Assembly (NCBI RefSeq): GCF_008831285.2
Contig: NW_022205249.1
Location: 1 to 27,285 of the forward strand
DNA from: Nymphaea colorata
Lineage: Eukaryota > Streptophyta > Magnoliopsida > Nymphaeales > Nymphaeaceae
Direction: 5' to 3'
Length of the DNA stretch: 27,285 nucleotides
The notes beneath the pieces were generated by a model. The model had not been told where the DNA came from, made no database searches, and saw only the letters and a program-made list of their open reading frames with translations. Below, one piece after another: positions 1 through 9,786 of this stretch (the first letter of the stretch is position 1; every line of letters starts with the position of its first letter). Both the position numbers and the translations under genes were made by a program.

Positions 1-325
1 AAATATGGTATCAATTAAACATTGGCATTATTTGGGTCAAATGACTTACAAATTAATAAAGTGCTTATTTTGTAATTAATGATAGCTGGGCCCAATACAT
101 TCGGCCGACCTTGTATTTCTTTAAGACAGAACCAATTAAAATTAAAATATAGAGATCTTCCCTAGTGACAGAGCCTATTATGTATAAGGAGGCACCCCAC
201 AATTGCAGGTTCATTCAAATTCAACTGAATTATCCTTGTGCGATGGTAAGTCCCATGGTGGAGCTACATGATGGCAGGTGCCGCACAAACTTTAGTATGT
301 TCATGTTAATAACTTCATACATTTC

Positions 326-446
326 AGGCAGCTACTTCTGCAGTATAATTAAAAACCGCTTTCAAAAGACCGTGCTCAACAACTGATCAATGCAAATGCA
401 CTGTTATGGTTTTTATCCACACAAAACAAAAAAATAGCTGATTTCA
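326..446 (+). mobile_element. Foldback MITE, diverged copy in R1-A
   Basis: The segment runs from ggcagctacttctgc to tagctgatttcaattcc and aligns in direct orientation with 13038-13205 and 26008-26177. The shared core is gatcaatgcaaatgca followed by ggtttttatc. The reverse complement of its right end resembles the left end of the other copies (ttgaaatcagct), so the arms are inverted repeats. A TA tract begins a few bases to its right. Compared with the other copies, part of the left arm is deleted. It encodes no protein. Confidence 0.55.
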
Positions 447-451
447 ATTCC

Positions 452-453
452 TT

Positions 454-492
<39 letters not shown>

Positions 493-555
493 TTATATAT
501 ATATATATATATATGTATATTTATATAATATATATATATATATATTTATATATAT
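452..555. repeat. TA microsatellite
   Basis: A slightly interrupted (TA)n tract of about 100 bp directly abuts the right end of the MITE at 326-446. The interruptions are tatttata and atgtatatt. Confidence 0.95.
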
Positions 556-1149
556 GAACATATGTTGTACTTGTAAGTTTTAGTTACCAGAAATTAATTG
601 TATCGGTTCGTCTTAATTGGATGCAAGGGCCAGTTAAAGGAGAAAAATTCGGCCGACTTTTCTTTGAATCCAGGAATGACTTTTCTTGAACGACATGACA
701 TGCTTTCAGTTTCCAGCTGACCTGTCAGATCGAAGCAATGAGCTATACTAGTGCAAGGATGGAACTTGGAAGCACTATGTATGCCAGTTGAAGGACATTG
801 ACTCTACTCACATGGGCATGTGCATTATGGAAAGCTGGATCTAAAATTAGTGTCTTATATGGTCTTATGCATGAAAATTATGCATATGGGTGCTTAATAA
901 CCAAAATAACAAGTCTAAGTAAAACAAAAAAAGACTTTTATTGAAAAAAAGGTTTATAAAACAGTAAATATTCCAAAATATACACTTCTTTATAAAAAGA
1001 AATAAAAATACTCCAACCCTGCACCGACCTAAACGATCCAATATCATTGGACATGCGTAGGGTGTAGAAAGGGAGGCCCAGGCAATCGCCGAAAAGAACT
1101 CTTGGGACTAGGAATAAGATTATTTAATAAAATATAGAACTCTGCATGC

Positions 1150-2165
1150 CAATTATAATTTGATCAAATATCGGGCCGGTAACAAACTGGTACGATTCAA
1201 ATAGGTTGATCCAAACCAATTTTCACAGATAAAATGAAAAAAAAATTATAAAACGGATGACAAGAAAGCACCAAATTACAAATTAAGAACAGCAAAGAAA
1301 CGACAATAGAAGCAAAAAAGAGGACTGAGAAAGACAAAGGATGTCTAGATGGCAATGAGCTAACAACAACCAAAAGGTCGAACCCTCTTCTGAGGACAAG
1401 AGTTCAACTTCAAACATATAGAGAGAACAAGCCCAGCCCTGATGTCAAGATTGTTCCAGCTAAGTTTTGATTCTTTTAACCTAGCAGAGGGTTCGCCACC
1501 ACCAAAAAATTTTCGGTTAATAATATTGGTGGGTCTTGCATGTAAAACCAAGTGCTTCTCAACCCAATCTGGAACCTTTCACAGTCTTAAGATTGGATAA
1601 AATTCACCCAGTGCGTGACTTTTGTTGATATAAGACATTGCTAGTGGCCATACAATGCCTGCTAATAAAAAAGACCTCATCCTTTTTTCTTGAGAAAGAA
1701 CACCCAACTCATCCATGATTTGTCATCTTTTAACAGGAGAAAGTATCTGAAATAAAGTTGGAAACAGCAGGAGCCGGGCCCATACATCAGCCTGAGCCAA
1801 GTTGAAGCAATATTGGCTTTTTATTTCAGATTCAGGAAATGATTGTCCAGTCATCTTTGCATAATTGCATGTCTCACATACTGGAAAATTGTAGACGAGC
1901 TTAAGAAACACAGTTTTGAGAATTAGATCAGACAAATGTCCCAACCTATAGTGCCATAGGAGTGATTCTTCATTCTTCTTGTCAGCTGGAAGTGCCTTGT
2001 TTGTGTTCAAGTTAATGTAGTAGATAGTGCTCATCTCTCTCATAACCATCACCAAGCCTCTTCCGGGTTTCTGGTCCAGGAGAATGACCTTCTACTTGGA
2101 GAAAATATTCAGAAATTTCTGTAACATAGAGCTGTGCTAGATTTGTTAACAATGATAAGATCTAT
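1150..2165 (-). pseudogene. Ty1/copia fragment, minus strand (pre-integrase and integrase start)
   Basis: On the minus strand, 2055-1723 is an open stretch holding the HHCC zinc-binding region that opens copia integrases: LWHYRLGHLS, then CETC and AKMTGQSF. His residues 35 and 40 and Cys residues 60 and 63 are all present. It is followed by ADVW, where the family has its first catalytic Asp. Just upstream, near 2040-2060, another frame carries the GDGYERD-type pre-integrase motif, so a frameshift separates them. From 1700 down to 1360 the copia match fades and I cannot assign it. The last part, 1310-1150, is non-coding and about 85 percent similar by eye to 8640-8485, where the same family recurs. 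The catalytic core, reverse transcriptase and LTRs were not found. The relic abuts the LTR of the plus-strand element. Confidence 0.75.
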
Positions 2166-2473
2166 GGAATGGATACGATCAGGATCAGTTACAAAGGACA
2201 GGGTACGGTTTCCAAAACTCAAGAGCTATCCAAAACTGACCAATCATCTCTAAATGAGAAGGAAATCATTTCCCCTATCTTCTCCTGTAATTCTGCCCAA
2301 ATCTGTCGTGTAAATCAAGATCCTAAAATCAAGAATCTAAATTGTATAAAGTGACTATAAATATTTGTACTCTCTCTGTGTGGTTATTGAATAGAAGAGA
2401 GAATGTTTGTGTGGATGTAGGCTGATTTTAGCCGAACCACGTTACACCTGTGTGTTCATCTTTTCTTTTAACT
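2165..2473 (+). repeat. 5' LTR of the copia element
   Basis: This is the segment between the end of the minus-strand relic and the primer-binding site. It has typical plant copia LTR composition: an A-rich stretch with repeated aatcaaga words, TATAAATA at 2356, a CT-rich start region, and gaataga near the likely polyadenylation zone. About 310 bp is a normal length for a copia LTR. A clean TG...CA boundary is not obvious, and no partner LTR exists in the window to fix the ends. Confidence 0.65.
2356..2363 (+). promoter_or_regulatory. TATA box of the LTR promoter
   Basis: The sequence is TATAAATA, about 118 bp before the primer-binding site and followed by the pyrimidine-rich run gtactctctctgtg. 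That is the usual spacing for transcription starting at the LTR R region. The element is broken, so present activity is doubtful. Confidence 0.5.
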
Positions 2474-2485
2474 TTGTATCAGAGC
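2474..2485 (+). other. Primer-binding site, initiator tRNA-Met type
   Basis: The sequence ttgtatcagagc differs at one base from TGGTATCAGAGC, which pairs with the 3' end of plant initiator tRNA-Met and primes reverse transcription in most plant copia elements. It sits directly after the LTR and about 730 bp before the gag start, which fixes the orientation and the 3' edge of the LTR. Confidence 0.85.
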
Positions 2486-3215
2486 CTGCAATTGCTTTCA
2501 CCGTGGTCTTCCGTATCCTGCATCTTTGTAGAGCCACGCTTCACCTATCTGGTGCACAACCATTGTTTGATGCCGGCACCATCGTTTTCCAGCCACTCTC
2601 TCTGCTGCGTCTCATGTTCCTCTTCCTACTTCCATAGTTTTTTGCGTAACAAGGGAAACCACAGAGGAGCATGCGGTTTCATGCTCTTTTTTTTTGTGGT
2701 GAGCAAGTGAAAGCCACCAAGGCCTTCACTGAGGAGTGTGCTGCTTCCTGTCTTCACCGAGGAGCGCACTGTTTCACCAAGGAGCATGCTGCTCCTTTTA
2801 GTGTTTGAACAAGGGTGTGGCACCGAGTGTGTTGTTTTTTGCCTTCATTGAGGCATGTGCCTTCCTTTTGGAGTGTGTTGTTCCCTGCCTTCAGCTGGGC
2901 ACGTGCCTCCTTTTTGTCTAAGGAAGGCCACGCTCTTTCCAGCCTTCACCGAGGAGCATGCTGTTGACTTCTTTTTCTGTCTCTCAACAAGGGAAGGTCA
3001 CGCTGTTTGCAGCCCTCACCAAGGGGCGTGCTGTTTCCTTTTGTGTTCACCTGTTCATCGAGGAGTGTGCTAACAAGGGAGATCCACCGAGGCCTATCTG
3101 CCCCTTCAGTCACCCGATCTGCCTCCTCAGTCACCTTTTTTGTTTATCAGACTCAAATCGTATTGACCGTGCTCGTCGGCTGTTGATTGAACGAGGGAGA
3201 AATTTCTAGTATAAT
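2486..3215 (+). repeat. Copia leader with degenerate minisatellite
   Basis: This stretch of about 730 bp between primer site and gag carries many imperfect copies of a motif like caccgaggagcatgctgtt, for example near 2755, 2776, 2947, 3018 and 3057. Related variants with aacaaggg and gtgtgctg lie between them. Spacing is irregular at about 20-70 bp. ORFs on both strands are short, overlap each other and resemble no protein I know, so I treat the region as untranslated leader. Confidence 0.6.
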
Positions 3216-3870
3216 ATGGCTGCATTTTCCTCTTCTAACTCTCCTTGCACTCAACATGGGATACCATAAATCATAAGCAGTATGCCTCACAAAATAATCT
3301 TCATATTATGCAGTTGAAAAGAGAATTACAAAACATAAAACAGGGAGGAATGTCTATGACTGAATACCTTCAACATATTAGTTTCTTACATGATTCTCTT
3401 AGCAGATTGCAACACTTTGTCCCAAATACAGACCATGTTCTCTATACCTTGAATGGACTGAATTCTGAATATGAATCTTTTATTACCACGGTTATTGCAT
3501 TCAAAGATCTGCCTTCATGGTCTGAATTATATGATATGTTAATTACTCTAGAGCGATGACTTGGAATGCTTTCTTCATCCCAGATGACTCAGGTTGAAGC
3601 CACTGGCACTGCCTTTATTGCTGAACAAGGGCATGGGCATGCTTCTATTACTGACCAAGGGCGTGGGCATGCTTTTATTATTGACCAAGGGCATGGGCAT
3701 GGCAACTATAATGTTGGTAGGGGTAGAGGCCGTAATGGAGGAAGAGGAAACTATGGAAAAAATAATAATACTAACAAATCTAGCCAAGGAGTAACTTGTC
3801 AATATTTTGGCAGAAGAAATCATACAGCTCGACATGTTATGATATTCCAAAGGCATTTATGGCCATGGCA
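3216..3870 (+). pseudogene. gag: Copia gag (capsid domain and zinc knuckle), broken
   Basis: Gag would package the element's RNA in a virus-like particle. An ATG at 3216 opens a typical N-terminus (MAAFSSSNSP) but is out of frame with what follows. Roughly 100 residues of the usual N-terminal half are missing at a junction near 3245. From 3245 to 3556 the UBN2/gag-polypeptide region is clear: MSMTEYLQHISFLHDSL, then LNGLNSEYESF and LERR-type ending. A TGA at 3557 interrupts it. Then come three His/Gly repeats (3626-3705), an RGRG-rich basic stretch and a CCHC knuckle at about 3796-3840. In the knuckle the second Cys is Phe and one base is lost near 3831, so the third part continues in another frame. 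Confidence 0.85.
3626..3705 (+). repeat. 30-bp in-frame tandem repeat in gag
   Basis: Three copies start at 3626, 3656 and 3686. Each opens with caagggcatgggcatg or a one-base variant and encodes ten residues of the form QGHGHA followed by a Ser/Phe-Ile pair. The 30-bp period keeps the reading frame. The third copy grades into GHGNYNVGRGRGR. Confidence 0.9.
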
Positions 3871-5445
3871 CTCAACATGGGAAAATCTGATAATGCATCT
3901 AGTAGCCGAGAAAATGTTAGCAATACTCAAGACTCAGCCTGGTATCCAGACGCAGGTGCCTCCCACCATGTGACAAATTCAGAACAAGATATGCAAGGTA
4001 AATTTCCCTACCATGGTTCTAATTCTATTATAGTTGGCAATGGTAGTAAGATGCAAATTAAAAATATAGGGAATGTGTACCAAACTACCAAGACGTGATC
4101 CTTTGTTTTGAAAAATGTGTTGGATGCTCCTAAAGCGCACAAGAATCTTATGTCAATAGCAAGGTTTACCAAAGACAACAAATGCTCTATTGAATTTTCC
4201 TCTAATGGTTTTATTGTTAATTATTGTTAAGAATACGCAGACAGGCCAGATTCTTCACACAGGGCCGCTAGAGAAAGGAGGACTCTATAGATGGACGAGA
4301 GAAAGGAAGGACTCTACTAGCAATCCTATCAGTATTGGAGATGACGATCAATAAAAGATTGCTAATACTTCTTTGGTTTCTCAAAATTCTTACTCAGTCA
4401 TTTAGTTATGGCATTTGCGTCTAGGACATGCTCACTTTCAGTTATTAAACTCGTTGAAAGTTGCTGGTTTAATTACTGTTGATGACAGACATAAATTAGA
4501 TTTTTGTTCTTCATGTGTGCTTGGAAAAATGCATAAAATTCATTTTCCTAAAGCTGAGTTTCATGCGACCAAACCTCTTGAAGTGTTACATGTTGATGCA
4601 CCATGTACTTCACGAGAAGGGTACATGTATTATTTCTTAATGGTTGATGACTACTCTCACTTCTCATGGATCTTTCCCTTGTCAAAGAAAAGTGATATGC
4701 TTCCATGTTTTAAAACCTTTTTAAGCATAGTAGAGCATCAACTTGAAACAAAAATGAAAATTTTCCATTCAGATGGAGGAAGAGAATTCATGAGCAAAGA
4801 ATTTAGCACATTTCTTAAAAATCGAGGTATTCGTCGATGGATAACATGCCCTTACACATCCCAGTAGAACGAGATAGTAGAAAGAAAGCATAGGCATCTA
4901 GTGGAAATGGGACTCACCATGATTATTCATGCCAATATGCCACAAAAATTTTGGTTTGATGCTTTTAAAACTGCTGTTCATCTTATTAACAGGTTGCCTA
5001 CTGCAGACTTGCAAATGATGCCGTATGAGAAGCTCTTACATGAAGTTCCCAAATATAGTCATCTAAGGACCTTTGGTTGTACCGTCTATCCATTGAATGG
5101 ACCTAGACATGCTTCAAAACTAGAACCCAAAGCTCAAACCTGCGTCTTCATTGGGTATGGAAGCTGTCATAAAGGCTGTGTTTGTTACAATCCAATCTCT
5201 AATCGTGTCATCATATCTAGACATGTTATTTTTGACGAAAGAAATTTTTTATACTCTCATTGTGGTCCCTCTTTTACTCCTCAAACATTTCAAGTTAGCT
5301 AAGGTCATCATCCAGATCTGAATGTATTAAGCCTAGACCTATTGATAAGCTAAAAGAGAGTTTACCTCTTATTGTGTTGCCTAGAATCATTCCAAGTTCC
5401 TCAAGGTCCTCAGCAGTTCAAACTGGTTCCAATCACTTTTATGTG
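3832..5445 (+). pseudogene. pol: Copia protease and integrase, broken; reverse transcriptase absent
   Basis: The protease active-site region is WYPDAGASHHVT at about 3940-3975; most copia elements have D-S/T-G where this has D-A-G. A TGA follows at 4096. A 10-bp direct duplication, ttattgttaa twice at 4211-4230, moves the frame back to that of gag. The integrase zinc region follows: LWHLRLGH at 4406 and CSSC at 4505, with in-frame stops TAA 4352 and TAG 4403 just before it. The catalytic triad is visible: Asp at 4595, Asp in HSDGGREF at 4772, Glu at 4880, with exactly 35 residues between the last two if the TAG at 4865 is counted as a residue. The C-terminal region (FGCTVYP, CVFIGYGSCHKG, SRHVIFDE) runs to the TAA at 5300. 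Weak similarity continues in another frame to about 5440, then ends. Confidence 0.9.
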
Positions 5446-5761
5446 CACATACCATCAATTTCAGCATACTTAGACCTTCATGGAACTAAGTACAAGGGTG
5501 TCACAGTGTGCTTAATATCGCTACATTATGAAAATAGTACCGCATTATCTATATTCACAAACAGCTCATGTATTACCCTAAAAATACCCATTTATTTTTC
5601 TGCACACTGGTAATTACACCTCATACATGCATACATATATTTATTTTTAGGCAATCAGAGATGTCTAAGACTAAGAGTGTTGTGTATCATTTCCAGAATA
5701 TAACACTTCACACATCTATTCATATCTAGGCACGTAAATACATAGATTCGCTACTATAACA

Positions 5762-5840
<79 letters not shown>

Positions 5841-6801
5841 AAGCAACAAATGTACAAGGGCTACATGCTGCACTCATAGCTGAGTATTCCCATACCTTAT
5901 TGCTCTATGCTGCAATCAATTAAGTCCGCCATGAGGGCTGCAATTCCAAGGCAGTGTAGAATGATTTCCTTGCAAAACATGCACTTACATGTATAATTTC
6001 AGCCCCACCAAGTAGAATTCTCCTTGCTTTACATATATATATATACCTACCTATATAGATTATTTATAAAAGAAACTATATAACACTTACCAGGGTCTCT
6101 CTAGCTCTACAGCCCCTGATTTTTTATTGTCAGCACCCTAGCTCCTTGGCGTTCTTGATCCTCCAAGCAGCGGATAACAGTCACGTGGACCAGTGCCTCT
6201 TTGCTCTTGATCTTCACCCCAAGTTGCAGGAAAACAAGGGTTAGCTCTCACTTTTTCCTAATTTCTAACTGCTGGAACCCTTCCCCCTATGGCTGCAGCA
6301 AATGGGAATGTGAGGTATGGGGTTAAATAAGGCCAATACATGGCGAGCAACACCCCCAAATGATTTTTCTTAGGAAGGCTTCTCAGCTGCACTCAATCAT
6401 CTTTTAGTTTCTTTTAATATTTTCAGTTACCACTTCTACCTAGGTATATATTTGGTAACCCATTCATTTCTTTCCATGACTGCCCCCTTTATCATATAGT
6501 TGACAGTTTCAACTATTTTTATCAGTTATTGAATCTACCAATTATAGCCTATACTCTTATTAAAATTTTTGTGATAATAAAGAAAAAGAAAAAGAAAAAC
6601 GTGGGCATTACAGCAACCATCCGGTTTGAGCCAAAAGTATTGGTTAGAAGGCGATCAGTTCTCAGAGATGATGTTAGCGACCATCAGTTTGTTTGATCAA
6701 CTTTCAAAGGTCGCGAGTTATAATGAAAAATTCAGCTTTTGGTATTGTTTTGGCTGCAAGAATGATATGTATAGAGGGATAAAATTTTGATATAGAAAGC
6801 A
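5446..6801. other. No gene recognised; intergenic
   Basis: I see no protein-like frame longer than about 80 codons with a recognisable motif. The stretch holds the TA tract at 5765-5836, a short (GAAAAA)n run at 6581-6597 and a GC-richer patch at 6100-6310. On the minus strand that patch contains ggtaagtg after a purine-rich run, which could be a splice donor or LTR-like remnant, but nothing supports it further. Confidence 0.5.
5765..5836. repeat. TA microsatellite
   Basis: A (TA)n tract of about 72 bp with a single C interruption near 5810. Confidence 0.95.
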
Positions 6802-7873
6802 TATTTAGATGGGTGCTTTGTAATGTTAGAGGTGCTTTCCTTCCAGTTTTCACTTTTCACCTGTTCAAATCAAACCTTAGGCATGAAATATATTGGATCT
6901 TATAGATATATAGCCCTCCACGTACATCATTAAAAGGATCTCAAATGCCCACCTAAGCAAGAAATTAAATCTAAGGTCACCTACGTTCTTTAGAGAGAGC
7001 TTTGCCATTGATCATCAGTGTCGAAAACTCAAGCCGCATCGATTGAAGAAATTGACAAGCGACATCCCATGACAACGCTGGTGGCTAAAGTTCAGTTTCT
7101 CCTCCTCCACCAACCCCCTCTCCTCTTTCTTCTTCTTCGGTCACTTGAATCTGTGGAACTGGTCAATGCCCGATATGAGATATGAGAACGAGTTGCTGCA
7201 CACTTCTGTGGATCCACAAGTATACAGTATCATAGGAAAAAAGATGAAGGTTGGGTTACTTCTGAATTTTTCAGTGACGTACTATGTCTATTTTACACTT
7301 TTTAATTTTTTCATAACCTTTTTTTACCCTTTTAAAATGTTCCTTTTCTACTATAAACAGGGATATTTTGGTCATTATGTACCCATATACACAATTTTTT
7401 TACATATAACCTGTTTTGACAACCCGTTTCTACAGGTTATATGTATGTATATAATCAATCTTCTTAGTCATCTTTTTCTTACAAGATATATCTTCTTTAC
7501 ATAGAGTACCCTCTTGGACCGGACACTCTTTTTCGCTACGACTGTGTAATTAATGCAAATCTGTTCGTGTTGGCCCATGTCCACCCGAACTCAGATGAAC
7601 ACTCTCCACTCATTGCTCTCATCATGAGCAACTGTCATCACCCTCTTTCTCTCTCTCTCTCTCTCGCTCTCTCTGATTTGGCCTGATTTGTTTTTTTATT
7701 CTGAAACAGCCCTTAAGGTGGAAAGATTAACGGAAGATGTGGACTGCAAAAGAGTCATGCATGGAATATTCATCTGCCAGATTTTTCTTTCTTTGACAAG
7801 TAAGCTAAACCAGTGTTGTTAGAGGTGAACACATGCATGAGGTCTCTGTGCATCACCTAGAAGAACGCCTCAA
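6802..7873 (+). repeat. R3 copy 1 (about 1.1 kb dispersed repeat)
   Basis: It aligns with 14699-16101 from tatttagatgggtgcttt to agaacgcctca. A central part, 6998-7140, also matches 21352-21490, including catcagtgtcgaaaactcaa. Shared blocks include ccttaggcatg, catcgattga, catcccatgacaa, gcccatgtccac, a CT tract and a stretch around ggaaagattaacgga. The alignment is interrupted by insertions in copy 2 near 15190-15430 and 15550-15770. Stops fall at different places in the copies, so no protein is conserved. The origin is unknown; CT tracts and a ttctgaaacag acceptor-like site would also fit a duplicated promoter or intron. Confidence 0.75.
7642..7674. repeat. CT microsatellite in R3 copy 1
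   Basis: A (CT)n tract of about 33 bp with a single CG interruption. The equivalent tract in R3 copy 2 lies at 15835-15867. Confidence 0.95.
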
Positions 7874-7942
7874 AGCATCTGAGTGATGCATCATTGACCT
7901 AATTAAGGTGTGTGGCATGACGACCTAATTAAGGTGTGCGGC

Positions 7943-7943
7943 G

Positions 7944-7974
<31 letters not shown>

Positions 7975-8023
7975 CTGTGTGTGTGTGTGTGTGTGCATGT
8001 GTGTGTGTGTGTGTGTGTGTGTG

Positions 8024-8059
<36 letters not shown>
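7943..8059. repeat. TA then TG compound microsatellite
   Basis: (TA)n at 7943-7974 runs into (TG)n at 7976-8059, with gcatgtg interruptions. It directly abuts a foldback MITE copy. The same TA-TG-MITE order occurs at 12997-13030 and 25963-26000. Confidence 0.95.
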
Positions 8060-8060
<1 letters not shown>

Positions 8061-8186
8061 TGAAATCGGGAGCTATTTTTGTTTATGAATGGTTATTTTG
8101 TATCATTAAAAACTGCAGTAAAAGTTGTATTCCATTATTTAAAACCATGGTCAAGCAACTGATCGTTGCAAATGCATCTTTTGATG
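8060..8186 (+). mobile_element. Foldback MITE copy, right arm truncated
   Basis: It starts ttgaaatcgggagct and continues with the family core: atggttattttgtatc, taaaaactgc, attccattatttaaaacc, gatcgttgcaaatgcatc. Similarity to 13030-13150 and 26001-26122 stops at about 8186, just before where the right arm with aataaccatcc would be. The truncation may mark a deletion or insertion breakpoint. Confidence 0.7.
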
Positions 8187-8484
8187 GATTCGAGGTGACA
8201 ATGACCTAGAAGACGTTGCTAGGTTGTTGCATTTGAGAACTCACGGAAAACTCGTGCTGGGGATATCCAGCTACAGCTTGATAGGGAAGAGCAGCGACCT
8301 TTTAGGGTTGACTGATTTGGAGTTTAAGAAAGCCGTGGCATATAGAGAAAAGTCGACGTCATTAATTGTTTTAGAGTTACAAAATAAATGGAGACATGCA
8401 AAACATGATGTAACTTCACAAGAAATGGACCAAGTATTGAGGTCTTTTCATGTATGACTGTCAAAGCTAGTGCTATCTGGATGA
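8187..8484. other. No gene recognised; unassigned spacer
   Basis: The stretch is not repeated elsewhere in the window as far as I can see. A 77-codon plus-strand frame at 8224-8457 is mildly polar and has no recognisable motif, and it lacks the codon character of a clear gene. I would not call it. Confidence 0.4.
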
Positions 8485-9060
8485 TAAAATCATGAAATAT
8501 TGGGCTGAGAACGAACTGGTACAATTCAAATAGGTTGATTCAAACCAATTTTCGCATGCAAAATGAAAAAAAAAAGTAAAATAGATGACAAGAAAACACC
8601 AAAGTACAAATTAAGAACAGCAAAGAAACAACAATACATTCTTTGTCTTTCTCCTGGCCTTGCTTGTCTTCAACTTAGTTGGCCCGAGAGAGTTTAATTG
8701 TTGTTGGTGGTGGCCTTGTTTGTCTTTGATTTAGTTGATGTAGTAGAGCCCATGTATCTCTTTCGTATCCATCACCAAATCCTCCTTTGGGTTTTCTGCA
8801 GAAAATAATGTGACAATCAAGATATTTTGGTTACTTTGCTAACCGATGGCTATTAGGAAATTTCCGTAACATAGAGCAGTGCTAGATTTGTCAACAAGAG
8901 GAAAATGTCTAATTCCTTTAAACTAAAGTTGTAGATCCATGTGCCATCTGTATTTGAAGTTGGCATACATGGTTTTGTATTTTCTGGTGGAAGATTTGGA
9001 TCATTCCCAATTAAGTGTTCTTTCCTAAAGCTCATTTCGTTTTCCACCACTTATTTCAAA
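8485..9060 (-). pseudogene. Ty1/copia fragment, minus strand, same family as 1150-2165
   Basis: 8485-8640 matches 1150-1310, and 8754-8905 matches about 2037-2145 (ccatcaccaa, aacatagagc, gtgctagatttgt). About 700 bp between those blocks, including the zinc-binding region seen at 1723-2055, is absent here. The minus-strand frame 9050-8853 extends further upstream than the other copy does and ends LLLTNLALLYVTEIS, in the pre-integrase part of copia pol. No catalytic motif remains. The fragment lies between an R1-type MITE and R4, while the other copy follows R1-A/R5; this suggests one insertion later copied by segmental duplication. Confidence 0.6.
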
Positions 9061-9582
9061 CCCTAAGAATGGAGCTTTTAACTATCCTGAGGGATTTCTG
9101 GCTGTCGGATTGGTTCCTCTCTTCTTCTCTGCTGCTTCTATTTTCTTTTGTTTCGTCCTTTTTTTTTAAGTTGTACTGTGGCATCCATTACTCTTTGGAT
9201 GTTTTTAGTTTCATTTAATACAAACTCTCTCTCTCTCTCTCTCCTGTGTGCAGGTTCATATATATGTATATATAAATAACATACCACTTAGATAAGGGAC
9301 AGAAGTCGGGCCTATTAAAATTCCTTTTCTTTATAATTTAGCACTATCTTAAAATATAGTTGGGGATAAACATACATTAAGTTAGTTATTTTTTATTTTA
9401 TTAATATACCATAATAATTAAAAAAGGAATGGCACTTATAACATCAAAATTTTAATAGTAGAAAAAATACTTTTTTTTATAAAAGTAATTTGAACTTAAA
9501 CATTGTTTAGTTTAAATTAGTGTTTATAATGAAGACATTAGGAGATTCATATTTTGTTCAGAACACTTTTTAACACAAATAT

Positions 9583-9751
9583 AAGAGGTCTGTTGGTTTT
9601 TGTTTGTGATTGAAGTAGTGTGTGTGTGTGTATATATATATAATGTAAGAGGTCTATTGGTTTTTGTTTGTGATCCAAGTAGGGTGTGTGTGTGTGTGTA
9701 TATATATATATATTGTAAGAGGTCTGTTGGTTTTTGTTTGTGATCGAAGTA

Positions 9752-9785
<34 letters not shown>

Positions 9786-9786
9786 T
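9583..9786 (+). repeat. 64-70 bp tandem triplication with embedded TG/TA tracts
   Basis: Units start at 9583, 9647 and 9717. Each reads aagaggtctgttggtttttg (one base differs in the second), then a gtttgtgatcgaagtag-like part, a (GT)n run and a (TA)n run. R4 copy 2 has a single unit starting at 23424. The change in copy number therefore happened after the copies separated, or was lost in copy 2. Confidence 0.9.

Larger units (their letters stand above)
88..1103 (+). repeat. R1 copy A plus linked R5 segment (dispersed repeat, internally deleted)
   Basis: About 115-420 matches 25590-26150, 596-700 matches 26168-26260, and 725-838 matches 22190-22305. Copy A is therefore R1 with most of its middle missing. 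The R5 part, 900-1103, matches 22368-22480 and then 22903-22990, so it lacks about 420 bp present in the other copy. Shared landmarks include cacaattgcaggttcattc near 199 and gccgaaaagaactc near 1088. It carries no conserved reading frame; the short ORF at 165-386 is not preserved in the other copy. It could be part of an unrecognised non-autonomous element or simply duplicated intergenic DNA. Confidence 0.7.
2165..5445 (+). mobile_element. Ty1/copia LTR retrotransposon, 3'-truncated and inactive
   Basis: The order is that of a Ty1/copia element: LTR with TATA box, primer-binding site, leader, gag (capsid domain then zinc knuckle), protease, integrase. Integrase lying before reverse transcriptase is diagnostic of copia rather than gypsy. 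Recognisable pol sequence stops at about 5440, after the integrase C-terminal region; I see no reverse transcriptase, RNase H, polypurine tract or 3' LTR. Visible lesions are a gag N-terminal deletion, several stops, one base loss and a 10-bp duplication. The left LTR edge is uncertain by about 30 bp because a minus-strand copia relic adjoins it. Without a second LTR no insertion age can be estimated. The gag style suggests the Ale/Retrofit group, but this is a weak inference. Confidence 0.88.

Noticed and set aside
1360-1551. A 63-codon minus-strand frame next to the copia integrase fragment
   Set aside because: No alignment to copia integrase or its C-terminal region could be made by eye, so it is left as unassigned relic.
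7910-8209. A 99-codon frame with Val-Cys repeats
   Set aside because: It is a translation of the TA/TG microsatellite joined to a MITE.
8224-8457. A 77-codon plus-strand frame
   Set aside because: No motif, no conserved copy and no promoter or splice context. Length is within chance for this composition.
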